Both the position numbers and the translations under genes were made by a program. The notes beneath the pieces were generated by a model, which had not been told where the DNA came from, ran no database searches, and saw nothing but the letters and a program-made list of their open reading frames with translations. Below are positions 29,581-41,800 of a stretch of DNA of 64,000 nucleotides, piece after piece. Source of the stretch: Malurus cyaneus samueli (Eukaryota > Chordata > Aves > Passeriformes > Maluridae); contig CM019217.1 of the NCBI GenBank assembly GCA_009741485.1, positions 39,131,303 to 39,195,302 on the forward strand, given 5' to 3'. The stretch's first letter is position 1; every line of letters begins with the position of its first letter.

Positions 29581-30914
29581 TATAATACCAAGACATTGTT
29601 TAATTTGTGTTTTAGTTGTTGATAACATTTAGGACAGACTTCCTTCTGATAGATAGAAGTAGAACTATCAGTGCTGTGTCAACTCTGCATTCTAAGACTT
29701 TTTTAAAGCCAAAATGTTTAAGTGATATTTTACAGTTCAACAATGTTCATGCTGCTTAATACCTGTCATCACCACCCTCAGACTTCTAAGTTTTGCATGT
29801 TCTGCCACCAAACCTGTGCTCTGTACTTCAGCTTGAAAGGGGAGTCTGTCTCCTGAGCATCAAAGGCTGACACTTCAGAGCTTTTGTGTTACTGCCTGTA
29901 CTCCACCCGACACAGCTGAATAGAGACACTGCGCTGAGAGCTCACCTGAATCAGCTTTAACACTGCAGCTCTGCAAGAGCAATGCTCCTTTCTTTTGCTA
30001 GCCCAAACCACTTCTCTTGTTCTGACATGGCTTTTGGTGTTCTTCCCTTAACTCCCTCCAGAGCTTGCCACTGCTATCACACAGATGCAATGGGAATTGT
30101 TGGGCCACATCAGTGTGGCACATTCCCTCTTGCTGCTCTAACTTGTTGCTCAGTGATGTCTCGAGATAGACAGTAACAAGCACAATGCAGTCTGAACGCT
30201 CAACTGCCAGTCCTGGTTATGCAGTAATATTTAATTTTTTTAATTAAATTGTTTTAATTACTTCCTCAGGACTTAGTTGTTTCAGGACTAGAATGAATTT
30301 TCTGAACAAGCTGTATTTAAAGTGCAAACAACAAAGCATTAGCAAAATAAGGGATCCTTCCTCTGGCATCTTTCTCACCACTGACACAGCACAAGTGTAG
30401 TGGGAAAATCAGCAAGATGGCATAGTCTGCCCAATATTTACCTTCTTTAGTTTTCTGGATAAGTCCAGGGACTTGGTAAAATCCATGCTAAGTTTTTATA
30501 AAACAGAAGTACAAAAACCAGTACAATGTATTTCTTATGTTTAAATTTTCCTCTGAAACTTCAAGTTTAAGGAAGGACCACCACCATATTTAGTTCAATT
30601 TTGTCTCAACAGAGAAGATTGTTTCACTGAAGAAGTAAAAGGCTTCATGGATTTGCAGTTTTCTTTCATAGCTACTTTCATGTCAGGACCTTTTCCTTTA
30701 GCACTCTCCATCTTCAGTTCCTGCCTTATCCCACCTCTTTTTTCCCTATGTTTAGATTACATCTTTATAATTTGTGTTTTCTTTTCAAGGACAGTCATCT
30801 CATTTAGCTCAGTCACATTAACAGAAAGGTTTTTTATCCTTATATGGACATTAAAATAACTAAGATTTATCAATGTTAGAGAGCCTGTATGAGCTTGTAC
30901 TGTGTATTAGAATA

Positions 30915-31535
30915 GCACTGTGGTGGAAAGGTTAATGCAAACGCCTAGAAAAACAGAGTTTGAGCTCCATTTTTCTGGTAGCCGAGATGTTACCTTGGAC
31001 TCAGAGAGGGCATACTTTGCTCTGTTTGGAAGCATGGCTGGCAGGGTTCCTGAAGAAGCAGCCCTGAAGGGCAGAGGAGACCAGGAATTCTGGATTTTCT
31101 TCAAGAAGAAAATCTTAAAGGACCTGGAGAAGGCTGTCCCCATGAGCTGAAAGATGAGCTGTCAAGCAAGAGGACTGGGCTGTCTGGAACTCAGGAAAAC
31201 AAAAGGAGAGTTTATTTCCTTTGGAAGAAGGGGTAGGACAATTTCAAGGCTCTTTGTGAGGTTATGCAGGTTAAATAATTACAAGGGCCAAAGACCAGCT
31301 AAAAATTAATCTGACTGCTGCTGTGAAAGACAACAAAAATGTTTCAATGAATACATCAGCAACAAAAGGGGGGTAAGGAGACTCTCCATCCTTTTTTTAA
31401 TGACACGTGAACATAGTAAAAAAAAAAAGAGAAGAAAAAGGCTGAGGTACTTAATGCCTTCTTTGCTTCAGTCTTTAACAGCAAGACCAGTTGCTCTTTG
31501 GGTACCCAGCCCCCCAAGGTGGAGGACAGGAACTT
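30915..31535 (+). mobile_element. CR1 LINE fragment, ORF2 region between endonuclease and reverse transcriptase, decayed
   Basis: The plus strand matches the avian CR1 consensus as I remember it. Residues such as MAGRVPEEAALKGRG and FFKKKILKDLEKAVP come from the linker between the endonuclease and reverse transcriptase domains. Further on are RAKDQLKINLTAAVKDNK, EYISNKRG, AEVLNAFFASV-like DNA at 31442-31475, and GTQPPKVEDRN. The copy is broken: a TGA at 31148-31150 follows the linker, the frame shifts several times, and both the 5' endonuclease part and the whole reverse transcriptase and 3' UTR are missing. It cannot encode anything. The boundaries are approximate; after about 31535 the similarity fades into unique AT-rich sequence. 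No target-site duplication was seen. The truncation at both ends suggests an old insertion later cut down by deletion. Confidence 0.88.
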
Positions 31536-33494
31536 AAAGACTATCCAAGCCTCACAGTTAATAAAGAGAGAATGCCAGAATAAAGAAACATCATTATTTT
31601 GGTTTTTTTCCACCTATTTTTTTGTCTATATAAATAAAATCCTTTGTCAAGAAACAACCCACCAATGTGCTGGATTGTGTACAAATACAAATTAGAAAAA
31701 ATAGTTTCTGGTGAAAAAACTCCACAACTGTATCTAAAACAATAGATAACAGGTGGATACTGTGGAAAATAATGGACACCTCCAAAAACCACAACTTTCA
31801 GTTTCCTGGTAAGACACAGAATGACTCCTACATTAGATAGAAGTGGAATTAACAATCCTCCTTCTACATCAGAAACTTATTTTGTTCAAAGTTTTGTGCG
31901 AATAGAGGAGAATATTAAGGATGATAACAAAGCAGTTTTGTGGCTATTTATGACACAATCTCCAATGCAAGAGAGGTATCATAGGTCAAGGTTCAAGGGT
32001 ACCTTTTAAAAAACATACAAGTGGGCAGTAAAGGCTGTTGCTACAAAATGGTTGACACTGATGTGAGAGAAAGCTCTTGTTTGTACTGAATGCTTCTATT
32101 GCGAGGAAAATATGATTTTCTTTGTGACTCTATTTTATGTCATAAGGCAGAAAATTTCTGCATGAGAAAATCTATCCCTGCTGTGTGTCATTCCTATTTT
32201 CACAAATAAACAGGAACATTTCTTAACTCAGATAAATGTTCTTGCTAAAAGATTATGTGTTCAAAACTGCATGTTACCAATTCATTAAAAAAAAATATGC
32301 CTATCCTCAATGTCAGTCATTTTCAGAGAGCAGAATATTTTTTCAGTTTAAAGCATACAGCCCAGGATTTTATTTTCAGATCCTCAGTTCCCTGGGTTTG
32401 ATACTTACTAAGGAAAATGCTATCTCTTCTCTGAGACTCCTTCTTCCCTCTACACCATGCACAAGCTTTAAAGAGTGTAGCAGTGAAATAGGCAAAATGT
32501 ACACTGTCTCACTTTTGAGCTCCTGCCTCTTCCCCAAGACCAAATTGTCTTTAGATAATATTACCATTATCAATTAGCACTTTGACAATTAGCCAAGCAC
32601 AAGACCTGCATCTCCTGTAGCATGTGATTCAGAACTTTCAATTACATCTCTCTATTTCCCACAGCTCAGCAATGAATTATTAAAACACTTAGGGAATTCT
32701 AGTGGCAGGCTGTTAGAAATGAAGGTATGGATTAGATGCAGAAAAAAAAGGAGTCTTTTTTAAAAAAAAAGAAGGGAAAACTTTAGGTAAACAGTGAAAG
32801 ACTCTTATATATACAACTTTACATCCTGTGAGAAAACACTGAGGTAGAAGTAGCCTTCAAGTTAAAATACCCTGGATCTTATTTATGCATTTGCCACACA
32901 GAGTCTCATAGCTACACTTGCAGGGCTTTCAGGTAGTTCATGAATTCCTGCCTGATTAGTTGTTGTTATGTAGTCAAAGTAGGTACTGATTTTTCTAATT
33001 TAGCACACAGCTGCCTCTGTGAGGCCTCTTTGCCACAATCCCAATCCCTGCTATCACAGTAGAGATAGCTTCAATCCCTGAGCTTTGTGAACCTGCAAGA
33101 TTTTTGCTGTTTTAACCATAGGACATAAATGATTATGTGGGAAAGCAGAACACTGAATTGTAGCTCTTAGCTTTCAGCCAATTTGTGCACCATACAGGGA
33201 ATTCACACAACACCCTGTCTTCTTACAGATAAGAGATTGCAGGGGTACCACAGAAAAAGCTACACAGAAGTGTCCAGTCTCACTGGGACACATCTGAGTT
33301 CACCCCTCTCTCGTGACACTGCAGGAAGCCATTGCACAGCCTCTGCACCCAAGAAAGGCAGAACTACTGGATGGGTAAGCAGCGAGATGAGGAGAAGCAT
33401 GCCTGGAAATTGTGTCACAACGTGCTTATTGCAAAGTCATTGAAAAGAAGTTGTTGAAGGCAAGAAGCACATTTAAGAAAATACTCCTGTTGTT
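31536..33494. other. Unique AT-rich sequence between CR1 fragments
   Basis: No gene or repeat is recognised after the sense CR1 fragment fades out. Short open frames here (for example plus 32236-32577 and plus 33183-33443) look like chance. Confidence 0.65.
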
Positions 33495-33613
33495 TCGCAA
33501 CAACCCCATGCCCTGCTCCAGCCTTGGGCTAGAGTGGCTTGGGAGCTGCTCAGCAGAACGTGCTGCGTGTGAGGTGGCAGCGTGCCCAGGTGGGCAAGAA
33601 GGCCAGTGGCATC
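33495..33613 (+). mobile_element. CR1 LINE fragment, sense arm of a convergent inverted pair
   Basis: The plus strand reads through the C-terminal part of the CR1 reverse transcriptase: an AACAACCCCATG segment at 33499-33510, then LGLEWLGSCSAER (CR1 proteins typically have LGEEWLESC here), then after an internal deletion GTGCCCAGGTGGGCAAGAAG at 33582-33601, the usual QVAKKANGI region. It ends abruptly at about 33613, where the neighbouring copy begins in the opposite orientation. It is far more GC-rich than its surroundings, as expected for CR1. Confidence 0.75.
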
Positions 33614-33620
33614 TGCTGCT

Positions 33621-33820
33621 GTCAGCCAGCACCCCCAGCTCCCTTTCTGCTGCGCAGCTTTCCAGCCTCTCTTTTCCAAGCCTGAAGCACTGCTTGGTGT
33701 TTTTGTAACCCAAGGGCAGGATCTGGCATTAGTGTTGTTGAACCCCATGACTGCCCAGCGATTCAGCCTGTGCAGATCCCTCTGTCATGCCCTTTATTCC
33801 CTCCCTATGTCAAGTAATTT
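33621..33820 (-). mobile_element. CR1 LINE fragment, antisense arm of a convergent inverted pair
   Basis: On the minus strand this is the same part of CR1 reverse transcriptase: residues CFRLGKERLESCAAERELG and, upstream of them, a DRLNRWA-like segment. In DNA, the plus strand carries GATTCAGCCTGTGCAGATCC at 33760-33779, the well-known antisense CR1 sequence. The fragment has frame breaks and lacks the rest of the element. The right boundary is vague, because similarity fades between 33800 and 33840. Its 3' side abuts the sense arm. Confidence 0.83.
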
Positions 33821-35075
33821 CCAATCATTGTTATTAAATGTAAACCCCAGTACAGCAGATGGCATATACAAAATGCAAACATGGGAGAACCCAATTTAAA
33901 AAACAAACAAACAAACAAACAAAAAAAAACCACCCCTATTTGCTCTGCTTTGTCCATTTCCTGCACATTTACCTATTTCAGCTACAAGACAGAAATGTAC
34001 TACCCCTTATAATTTCAATTTTTCATGTACTCTTCATGTGTTCTGTAACTTAACACCCACTTCTTCTCCTCAGTCTTCTACCATAGGCAAGAATTTGTAA
34101 CAAATTCCTTAATGAAAAAATATAATGGGAAAAAAAAAGTAAAAAGTGATCACTAAAGAGAAATCTGGGCCCTGACATGTTTCTGTTTCATTTTCCTTTT
34201 CTTTGAAGGTAATTTCAGAACCGCAGCCAAATGTATCCAAAAGCTGTAGACTTCCTTCCTGCCATTTACTGACAATCTTTCCTTCTGGTGCAGATGGATC
34301 CTGCTAGAGGCAATAAATATCTGTTTCTCAGATAAAAAAGAATAAGACAACAAAATATGAATCATAAAAGAAGCTGTTCAAATACTACGAAACAGCAAAG
34401 TTTGTTGCTGTACTTCTCCCATTTCTGGTAGACTGATAATTTAGGTATAGAGCTCTTCCCTTCAGTATTAAATGAAATTGTCCAGACCAGAAAAAATAAT
34501 TTTAAAAGAAAAATAATGAAAACAAGCTCAGTCTTTTTCTGAGTTGGTAAAGTGTCATAAAGCTACACCAAACATATTGTGTATTCAGGACCGCTATCTT
34601 TCTAGGTACATCTATTCAGTACTCAAAAATATGACAAGTGGTCCTTGATATTTGTTTCTGTTGCTAATCCTGGTAAGGATGTATTCAACATCAGACTGAA
34701 GTTAAACTTCATGAGTGCTGAGAAGTGACTGACTCCAACACACTCCAGGAGCGCAGACATCCCTCCTTCTCCATCCACCAGAGCTAAGGCCTGTGTATCC
34801 TCAGACCCAGGAGATTTCTCCCATCCCAGCCTGACAGATGCAGGTGCTGCTCTTCCCATGGCCAGACGTGACCAAGTGTCAAGCCACTGTCAGTGCTGAC
34901 ATGTCTCAAACACAGTAACACAGCAGAGCAGGGACTTTTCCAGCGCCCACATAAAACCCAGTCCTACACTCATGTAAGCACAGGTAGCCAAGGTTTGTAC
35001 CACCTCTCTAGCTTTGCTCTCCAGATTCATAAGACTGACACTTTTTTATGGATAGTAAAGGCTTAAATTCCTTCT
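33821..35075. other. Unique sequence between the convergent CR1 pair and the CR1 3' terminus
   Basis: It contains the (AAAC)n repeat at 33.9 kb and a somewhat GC-richer patch at 34700-34960 with no recognised origin. No gene is seen. Confidence 0.65.
33898..33930. repeat. (AAAC)n simple repeat with A tract
   Basis: Five AAAC units at 33901-33920 are followed by a run of nine A. It lies about 80 bases beyond the convergent CR1 pair, but I see nothing linking it to a retrotransposon tail. Confidence 0.9.
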
Positions 35076-35156
35076 AATCATAAAATTAAAGAATTGTGGA
35101 ATGTTTTGCGTTGGAAGGGACCTTAATGATCATCTAAATCCAACCTCCACTGCCAA
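35076..35156 (-). mobile_element. CR1 LINE 3' terminus, antisense
   Basis: The plus strand carries GCGTTGGAAGGGACCTTAAT (35109-35128), then GATCATCTAAATCCAACCTC, the reverse complement of the conserved CR1 3' tail. The left edge AATCATAAAATTAAAGAATT resembles degenerate copies of the terminal CR1 octamer repeat. Only about 80 bases remain, a severe 5' truncation typical of CR1. It cannot belong to the 33.6-33.8 kb antisense copy, because the 3' end of that copy would lie to its left. Confidence 0.82.
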
Positions 35157-38100
35157 AACCAGCACACTGGGTAAACACATAAACACAGTCTGAAGGTACC
35201 TGTGGCTATTTTCCAGTTTCTAGCACTTGGATCTTCTAAATGTTTCTTGCACGTGCAGGCACAGAGAGTGAAAAATAATAGGACAATAGCAAGAAGAAAA
35301 GCCTTCAGTGATCAGTGAAACACTGGGCTTAGTCTGGGTGAGCATGCTGCTCATCTTGCTGGCAGATGACTGGCTCCTTTTATCCCCCTTTATCTCCATT
35401 TCTCTGCTGGGTAATCTGCCATCAATCTTAAACCATCTCTAGGTCACCTCAGCCTTAAGCAGTTACATCTACACGTTTGGCCTTGCAAGAGAGCATTCTC
35501 CAAAATGTCCCCAGTGCTCCTCCAAAACTGTGTGCAGAGTATGGCAGTCCCTTGTATAACTTCCACTTAACTAGTTGTGAAATCTTGTCCTTCCCCAAGT
35601 TCCTACATTCAGTTTTGTGAGTCTCTTCCTCTTTTATACCCAGCAGTTTCTCATGTCGTGTCCAGCAGTTTCTTGTGGTTTTCTCAGTTCGTCAAATCCC
35701 ATGCCAGGGCCTGCACACCTTAACAATGATTATTTGGCAAGGTAGTTATCTGCATGCATAATTTATCTGTATCCTTAAGTTTCACTGGGCTCCTCAGTGG
35801 CTACTTTCTATCTACAAAATACTACATGTATGTGTTACCTGTGGAGAACCACTGCAAGATGACTGCTAGTAATCATAACCTCACAAACCCTCTGTGTTCC
35901 TGTAATCTCTTCATGTAGGAGCACCTCTGTTTTATCAATTTTATGAAGAGCACCTGCAGACATATATTTTAATAAATTGTAATGATAGTTGTATTCTCAT
36001 ATCTGAAAGCATCCAACCTAAGAACGCAATAATACAACATCTAAGATAAGAACTAAGACATTCTCTTGCTCCACATGGAAGTTTAGATTTACTTGAAGGC
36101 AAAAATGTACATATATTTGTAGATATATTTATATTTGTATGTATTTAGTTCAGTCAACATCTCTTCATAGCAGATGTAATTTTTCCCAACAGTTTCCTAA
36201 GGGATATTTAAAATTATGTAATAATGCAAAAGCAGCCGTGTACTACTTTAAAAGTATACTGCAAGCTAATAGGAAGATGCTGCTATCTTCTCCTATAGAG
36301 CAATTTCAGTTTGGGCTTTGGCAACTTAAATTTTGCATTTTGTGAGGCAGACATCTTCATACTACAATCTGGAAATAGTTTTACTGTAATGTGCAAGACA
36401 TTTACTTACCTTTGACAGTAATATTTAGTAGTATATTCTGTTTATTTTGCTGTGGTCTTTGGTCTGTTTTAAATAGGACTAAGAACACTGAACTCCTTCA
36501 GTTGCTTGTTGCAGGAGCCATCTGGTATCTGGCATAAGGAAAGAAAAAGCACAGACAAGGGCATCCGCAATCTACAGCAGCATGAACAACTTCCAGTGAC
36601 ATCCCACTTGTTTCCCTCAGCAAGAGGGAGCAAGATACAATCAAGAAGGACATCTAGCTTCTCTGTTATCTGGGGTAAAAACAGACCTTCAAATCTGCAT
36701 ATCTTTATGCCATTTTCAAGATTCTTATAGATGTAGTGATCTATGAAGTCTAAATTGTTAAGTGAGGGAATCAAACTGTCTAAACACAGAGGCAAAACCA
36801 TCAACAAAAAAGGTTTCCTCTCTCTCAGAGTATTGGAGCTGTAAACGTGCTGCAGTTAGTTATGGATTTTTATACTGCTGGAGCAGCTTGAATAGAAATC
36901 ATTAATATGCCAACTGAGCTAGGAAATTTGTGAGTCATTTTAAAAATCCTCCTCCTTATGTAAACACTGCATATGGTAAAGATGAAACAAGTGACCTAGT
37001 CAAGTGAGAGTTTGCCCTCTGGCTCTGGCCTGTGCACTCAGCTGGCTGAGTAATAGACTGTCTGCCTGGGAAGATTTGCCTTTTTCTAATGGTTCAGACA
37101 TGCAACTCAGAATTCACATAAGGAGACAGAGTTTAATTCTCTGCAGCCAGTTTCGGTTCAGGATAATTGCTAGGATGGCAGAACACCTGTAGGAAAAGTG
37201 TCTTTTTCTCACTAAGAATGTTGTTACTCTACTGTACATTGCACATAAGGACAGAAATTGCTCTTAAAAGTCTATATCACTAAACCTTAACAGTAGAAGT
37301 CATTCCAATTTAAATGAAGTCAAGCATAATTAAGCATAATACTTTCTATCATTTCAACCAATATGGTTTTTATAGCAAGTGGGGTTTTCTTAACTGAAGA
37401 AGAACCTGGTGATATCAGTCAAGGATATTACAAATTCAATTATCCAACAGGTGGAATAGGTAACATCTTTACATTTTCCTGGGTGTTTTTTACAGTAAGA
37501 AAAGATCAAAACTAAAAATGCCTTTGCCTTAGTTCAGATGACAACAAGGCAAGGCTCCCTGAACATTTAGCAAACAAATATCTCTTGCATTATGAATTTC
37601 TTCTATGTACAAAGTGCTTTCTTTTCTAAAAAATGCAACAATTAAATGAGTGAAATAATTCTGCTTGATTGTGTTCTCTTTTTAAATATTAAATTTGGAT
37701 ATCTACATCAGTTTTTTTCTTCATGTGAGCTGCTGAACTGGGAAGGAAAAGGGAATTTCAAAGGAGAAGTCTAGTAGTGGTTAAAAATGCAGTTCACATA
37801 TAACTGCTAATGAAGTAGCAGATGCAAAGGCTTCAGGTAAATTTGAAACAGACAGAAAAGAAGACTGGAGATTGTCATGTAAAACACACACACAAAGACA
37901 ATGTCAATTTTTAAATGCAAGATCTCAAGCATGTAAGAAATCTAATTGGTGTTTGGGGCTAATTTTCTTCCAAGCAGCATGTGAACTTCTTGTTCTCCCT
38001 GATTTTCTGTCAGTGGAGTTTATACACAGGAAAGGCAGGACAAGCTGAAATCCTATTTCATACCTTATTGAAGAAACTGGCATCTTACTTTCATTAAACA

Positions 38101-38559
38101 CTTTCTCTCACGCACATATGGGATACACCCACGGAGATGCTCAGCTGTCTCTAAGCACAGGCAAGGTAGGCTGTTTTCTGGAAGTGCATCCTGAGAGGCA
38201 AGTGGCTGTGGCTCTGCTATGCATTCTGTAGTGCCAGAAATTTTAAGACAGCAAAGACTGTGTGATGTAGCTCAGCTTGTAGCTCCAAAATTCAGCCTGC
38301 AACTGCTTTCTGTGCAGCATCTAGCTAGTCTTAGCTTATTTCATCTCCTTTGGCAAGGCAAAATGAATTTATGTCTGCCTGTTGGAAAGTGCAGAGATTG
38401 TTCAGCACCCCCTCACACAGCTGATATACCGTTTGATCTGCTTGTCTAACAGGCTGGAAAAGAAGAAAGAGAGGAAGCTGTGTTGGTTTTAAATATTGTA
38501 AAGTGGGGGGTGATGAAGGCCATAAGAGCAGATAAAGAATGCCTGGAAAGAGCAAGAGG
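35157..38559. other. Intergenic sequence, no feature recognised
   Basis: AT-rich unique sequence. A 112-codon minus open frame at 36469-36807 overlaps a 74-codon plus frame and resembles nothing known. A weak tRNA-like A-box context (GGCTGAGTAATAGACTG, 37044-37060) has no matching acceptor stem. Confidence 0.65.
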
Positions 38560-38800
38560 TAAAAATCATCACCCAGCACTACCAGAAGGCAGAGGAAAAC
38601 AGAGGATTATTTCAGATGAAAATTACTCTGTTTGATCTTCTGAGGGATGAACAGTTTGCCATGGTGTCGAGTATGTGTTGATAAGGGGAAAGATAGACTG
38701 GAGCAACAGGGAAAACTCAGCAAATATGTTTGTATCTGTCATAACTGTGACATGCACCTCCACTTGAGGAGAACACAAAGAGAGTGCTCATCAGTCGAAG
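38560..38800 (+). pseudogene. Possible decayed transposase relic with a cysteine-rich finger (piggyBac-like), speculative
   Basis: A 72-codon open frame (38647-38865) contains CRVC at its start and, after a basic spacer, SKYVCICHNCDMHLHL. The spacing C-x2-C, basic linker, KY-x-C, C-D-x3-LHL is reminiscent of the C-terminal cysteine-rich domain of piggyBac-type transposases. In another frame just upstream lies GKNHHPALPEGRGKQR, which loosely resembles the H-x-P and basic stretch that precedes that domain. The two pieces are in different frames with a stop between, so any gene is dead. I see no aspartate catalytic domain upstream, no terminal inverted repeats and no clear TTAA pair. Chance resemblance is a serious alternative. 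Confidence 0.2.
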
Positions 38801-41800
38801 CCAGCCCTGTTTATGCCCTTGAAATTTTCTTCTTTGAAAAGATCCTTCTTCTGAAGACCCTTTGACCTTAAGACTAATTAATCTTGTCAATTACTGCATA
38901 TCATACAAATATAAGAGCATTTTTCAGATGTCGGAAATAATGCTCATCCTAGATTGACATCTTCCAGGTTTTTACTCCTTCATGTAGAAGTTAAATCAAA
39001 GAGGAAGCCAGGTTTGAGTGTTCACGTGCTTGAATATTAGTAGTTTCAATCAGTATAATGGATTCACATTTCTTTTGAATTTTCTTTTACAAAGCAGAGA
39101 GATGAAGCCAAGCTTCTACTTTTCATTACTCAATATAACCATTGCTATATTATTTCCCAGTATGATTTCACTACTACAAATCTTCTTTTGTAGACTAAAA
39201 AGCATTTGCACTGAAATTGTTTGAAGAGAATTCACATTCACAGTAATTACGGTGTCTTTGGCTCTAAAGAGGAGAAATGTTTTCCATTCTGTATTCAGGA
39301 CCAATGGCTTAGACACAAATCAAAACAAATGGGTACTCTCAGGAAGCACGGTGCTATTAATGCTCTCCTGGTCACACCTTCTCGTACATGGCAGACTTGT
39401 GCATGAGGTCGTATTGAAGCTGAGGTACTGCCATATTTTAAGAAGTATAACAGTGACATCTAGTGCAATAACATTGCATGGCAGGGCCCAGAAATGGCTT
39501 TGGTAGCCTATTTTCATTTCTTCAAATACTGAGGAAATATGTTGCCAGCCAAATTTCTGCAAACTAAATTTACTATATGATGTTTTATGCTATATTGTAT
39601 CAGACTGATGCTAATTTCTGAAGCTTCGGTCAGTCAAAACATAAGCACTTATATGCAGAAGAGGAGCAAAAACTAAATGAAGAAATGCAACTTTTGTTTG
39701 GTTCTGATGTGCTCTTTAAGAAAGAGGGATCCACCATTCTGTCATGAGAGGTGCTTTGGTACCACTAGGGTCACTGATGTCAGGTGCCTCTTAGGCCTCT
39801 ATCCAAAGGAAAAGGAGGAATTTAGAGAAAAATCAGAGTAGATAAAGGAGGGAAAGAATATATTGTGCATTGGGAGTGAAAAATATAGGTGATTACCTAA
39901 AGAATCACTCAGCAAAGCAAAAGAGAAAATAAGATACTTGAAAAGGAAAAAGGAGAACAATTACAAGCCATCTAAAGAAGATAAGAAAAATGAGAGAATG
40001 ACAATGTAATCTGACATTAGCACAGGGAAAAAAACCTCTAAATGCCAAGTTTAACAATATGAGGGGGATAAAAGGAAGAAATAAATACTGTTGAGACCTT
40101 TAAATACTTTTATAACAGAGGGCTAAATGTTTTGATGACATTTGTTCCGATCCTGTTGGCTAAATATCAGTTTTATTTGAGATGAATCATAGGTGATAGT
40201 GCAAAATAGATCTTGTCCTGTTACCCAGAAATAAATATTATAGCTGCCTTCCCTCACTTGTGGTTTTACAGTGTCTTAGTCACTGTAGTTCACTGTGGCC
40301 ACTTTGCCAAGGAAGACAATCCTACATGAAGTGCCTTACTCATGCTAGAGATATTTGCATTTTTTTTGCAGTATCCCCAGCAGTCTTCAGCTATCACTTG
40401 TGATTGCTGAAGAACATTTTGGATCCTTATGGCTCAAGAAAGGAGGAGACAGGCTATCTGTCTAGAAAGAGAACATTAAAACAGCTCTATTTCTTTCAGG
40501 AATTCCAATATGGAGAGCTTCACAACCTACTGTGCTGCACAATGCACAGTAGATGCAAAGGCTTCAGGACATATGTGTGGGTGAATACCTTGTACAGTGT
40601 GTGCACAGTAAACCCAACATTTTCCAGAGCTATGGTACTGACTCTGTATGTGTGTGTATGGTATGGAAATTTCCAGACTTTCCAAAGTCACAACTGCTCT
40701 GTCAGAGCTACTGTATAGTAACTCCAAAAGGACTGAATGATAGTGAGACATTGCGGAAAAAATAATGGTTTGGAAGAGTTTTGAATTCTGTTGTATTATT
40801 GATTCCTGGGGTAAAATCCTTCAAACCTGGAAACAAGACAGAAGAGTCTGATTTACCTCTCATTTGCTGTTGTTTTGACCACCTCATAACTTAAAGCAAA
40901 GCAGCCTGTAAGACCTGTAGGAAAATGGTGGTGACTTTCTGAGGAGCAAAGAAGATGGACTTCCTCCTCCTGAGCCACTCTCAAATGAGGAGTCTACTCC
41001 CAGACATCAACCTATGCTAGGGAAATGCAGCAAAACCAGAAGAGCACAAGGGACAAACAAAAAATTATTCAGTGACATCTGGAGGTTTTAGTGTTAAAGG
41101 ATTAGAAATGCTAAATTGAGGAAGGAAATTAACAAGGGTAGAGAAGAGAAGTATATCAATAACATAGCAAAGGGGAATCAGATACTTAGCCATCATCTCA
41201 GAGTACAAATGGACTGTCACAAATGCAAACACAAATTAACCAGAGTAGCCTTAAAAAATCATAGTTAAATACAATCAAGTAGATTTTTGACTGAAAGGAT
41301 CATTTTACGCTCCAACAAGTTTTCCACTGGAGTTATTAAAATCCTGTGTCTCGAGCCAAACCAAAAGCAGGTCTCATGTTTTCAATGGAGCAAGAGCTAG
41401 TAAATCACACTTACAGGAGGCCTGTGACACATGCTTGCTCCTGTGGACAGCAGATCCTGCCCACACATGGTTGCCAGCTGGGCAGGAACCTCTCCCCTCA
41501 GCCAGAACTTTCACCTCAAAAGAAATTTTAAATAAAACCCCAAGTGTCCTCTCCCTGAATTCACCACTGTGTCTGCCTTTCCATGCTCATGACTTATTAA
41601 AGCTGGGCTCAGCAGGAACCATGAAACCTTGCATGGGCCCCTCCATTTTTTTCTGAGTTTGAAACTCTCACTTTTTCTTGCTTTTATAATTGATTGTTTA
41701 AAGCTTCCACTCTTTGAGTCCCGCTATGCCTGAACTTACATTTTTTAAAAGGTAGGCTCTCCCATCAACTATGATGTTGGTTAATGATTAAGGCTACTTA

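Larger units (their letters stand above)
16249..30914. other. Intergenic desert between the gap and the sense CR1 fragment; no gene seen
   Basis: AT-rich unique sequence with no recognised exon. It contains motif-dense blocks at 23215-23475 and 28880-29110, a stretch open on both strands at 26529-26885, the impure GATA-type repeat at 29.5 kb, and a weak tRNA-like B-box context at 26420-26436. Confidence 0.7.

Noticed and set aside
37040..37160. tRNA-like A-box context
   Set aside because: No B-box at the right spacing and no cloverleaf can be drawn.
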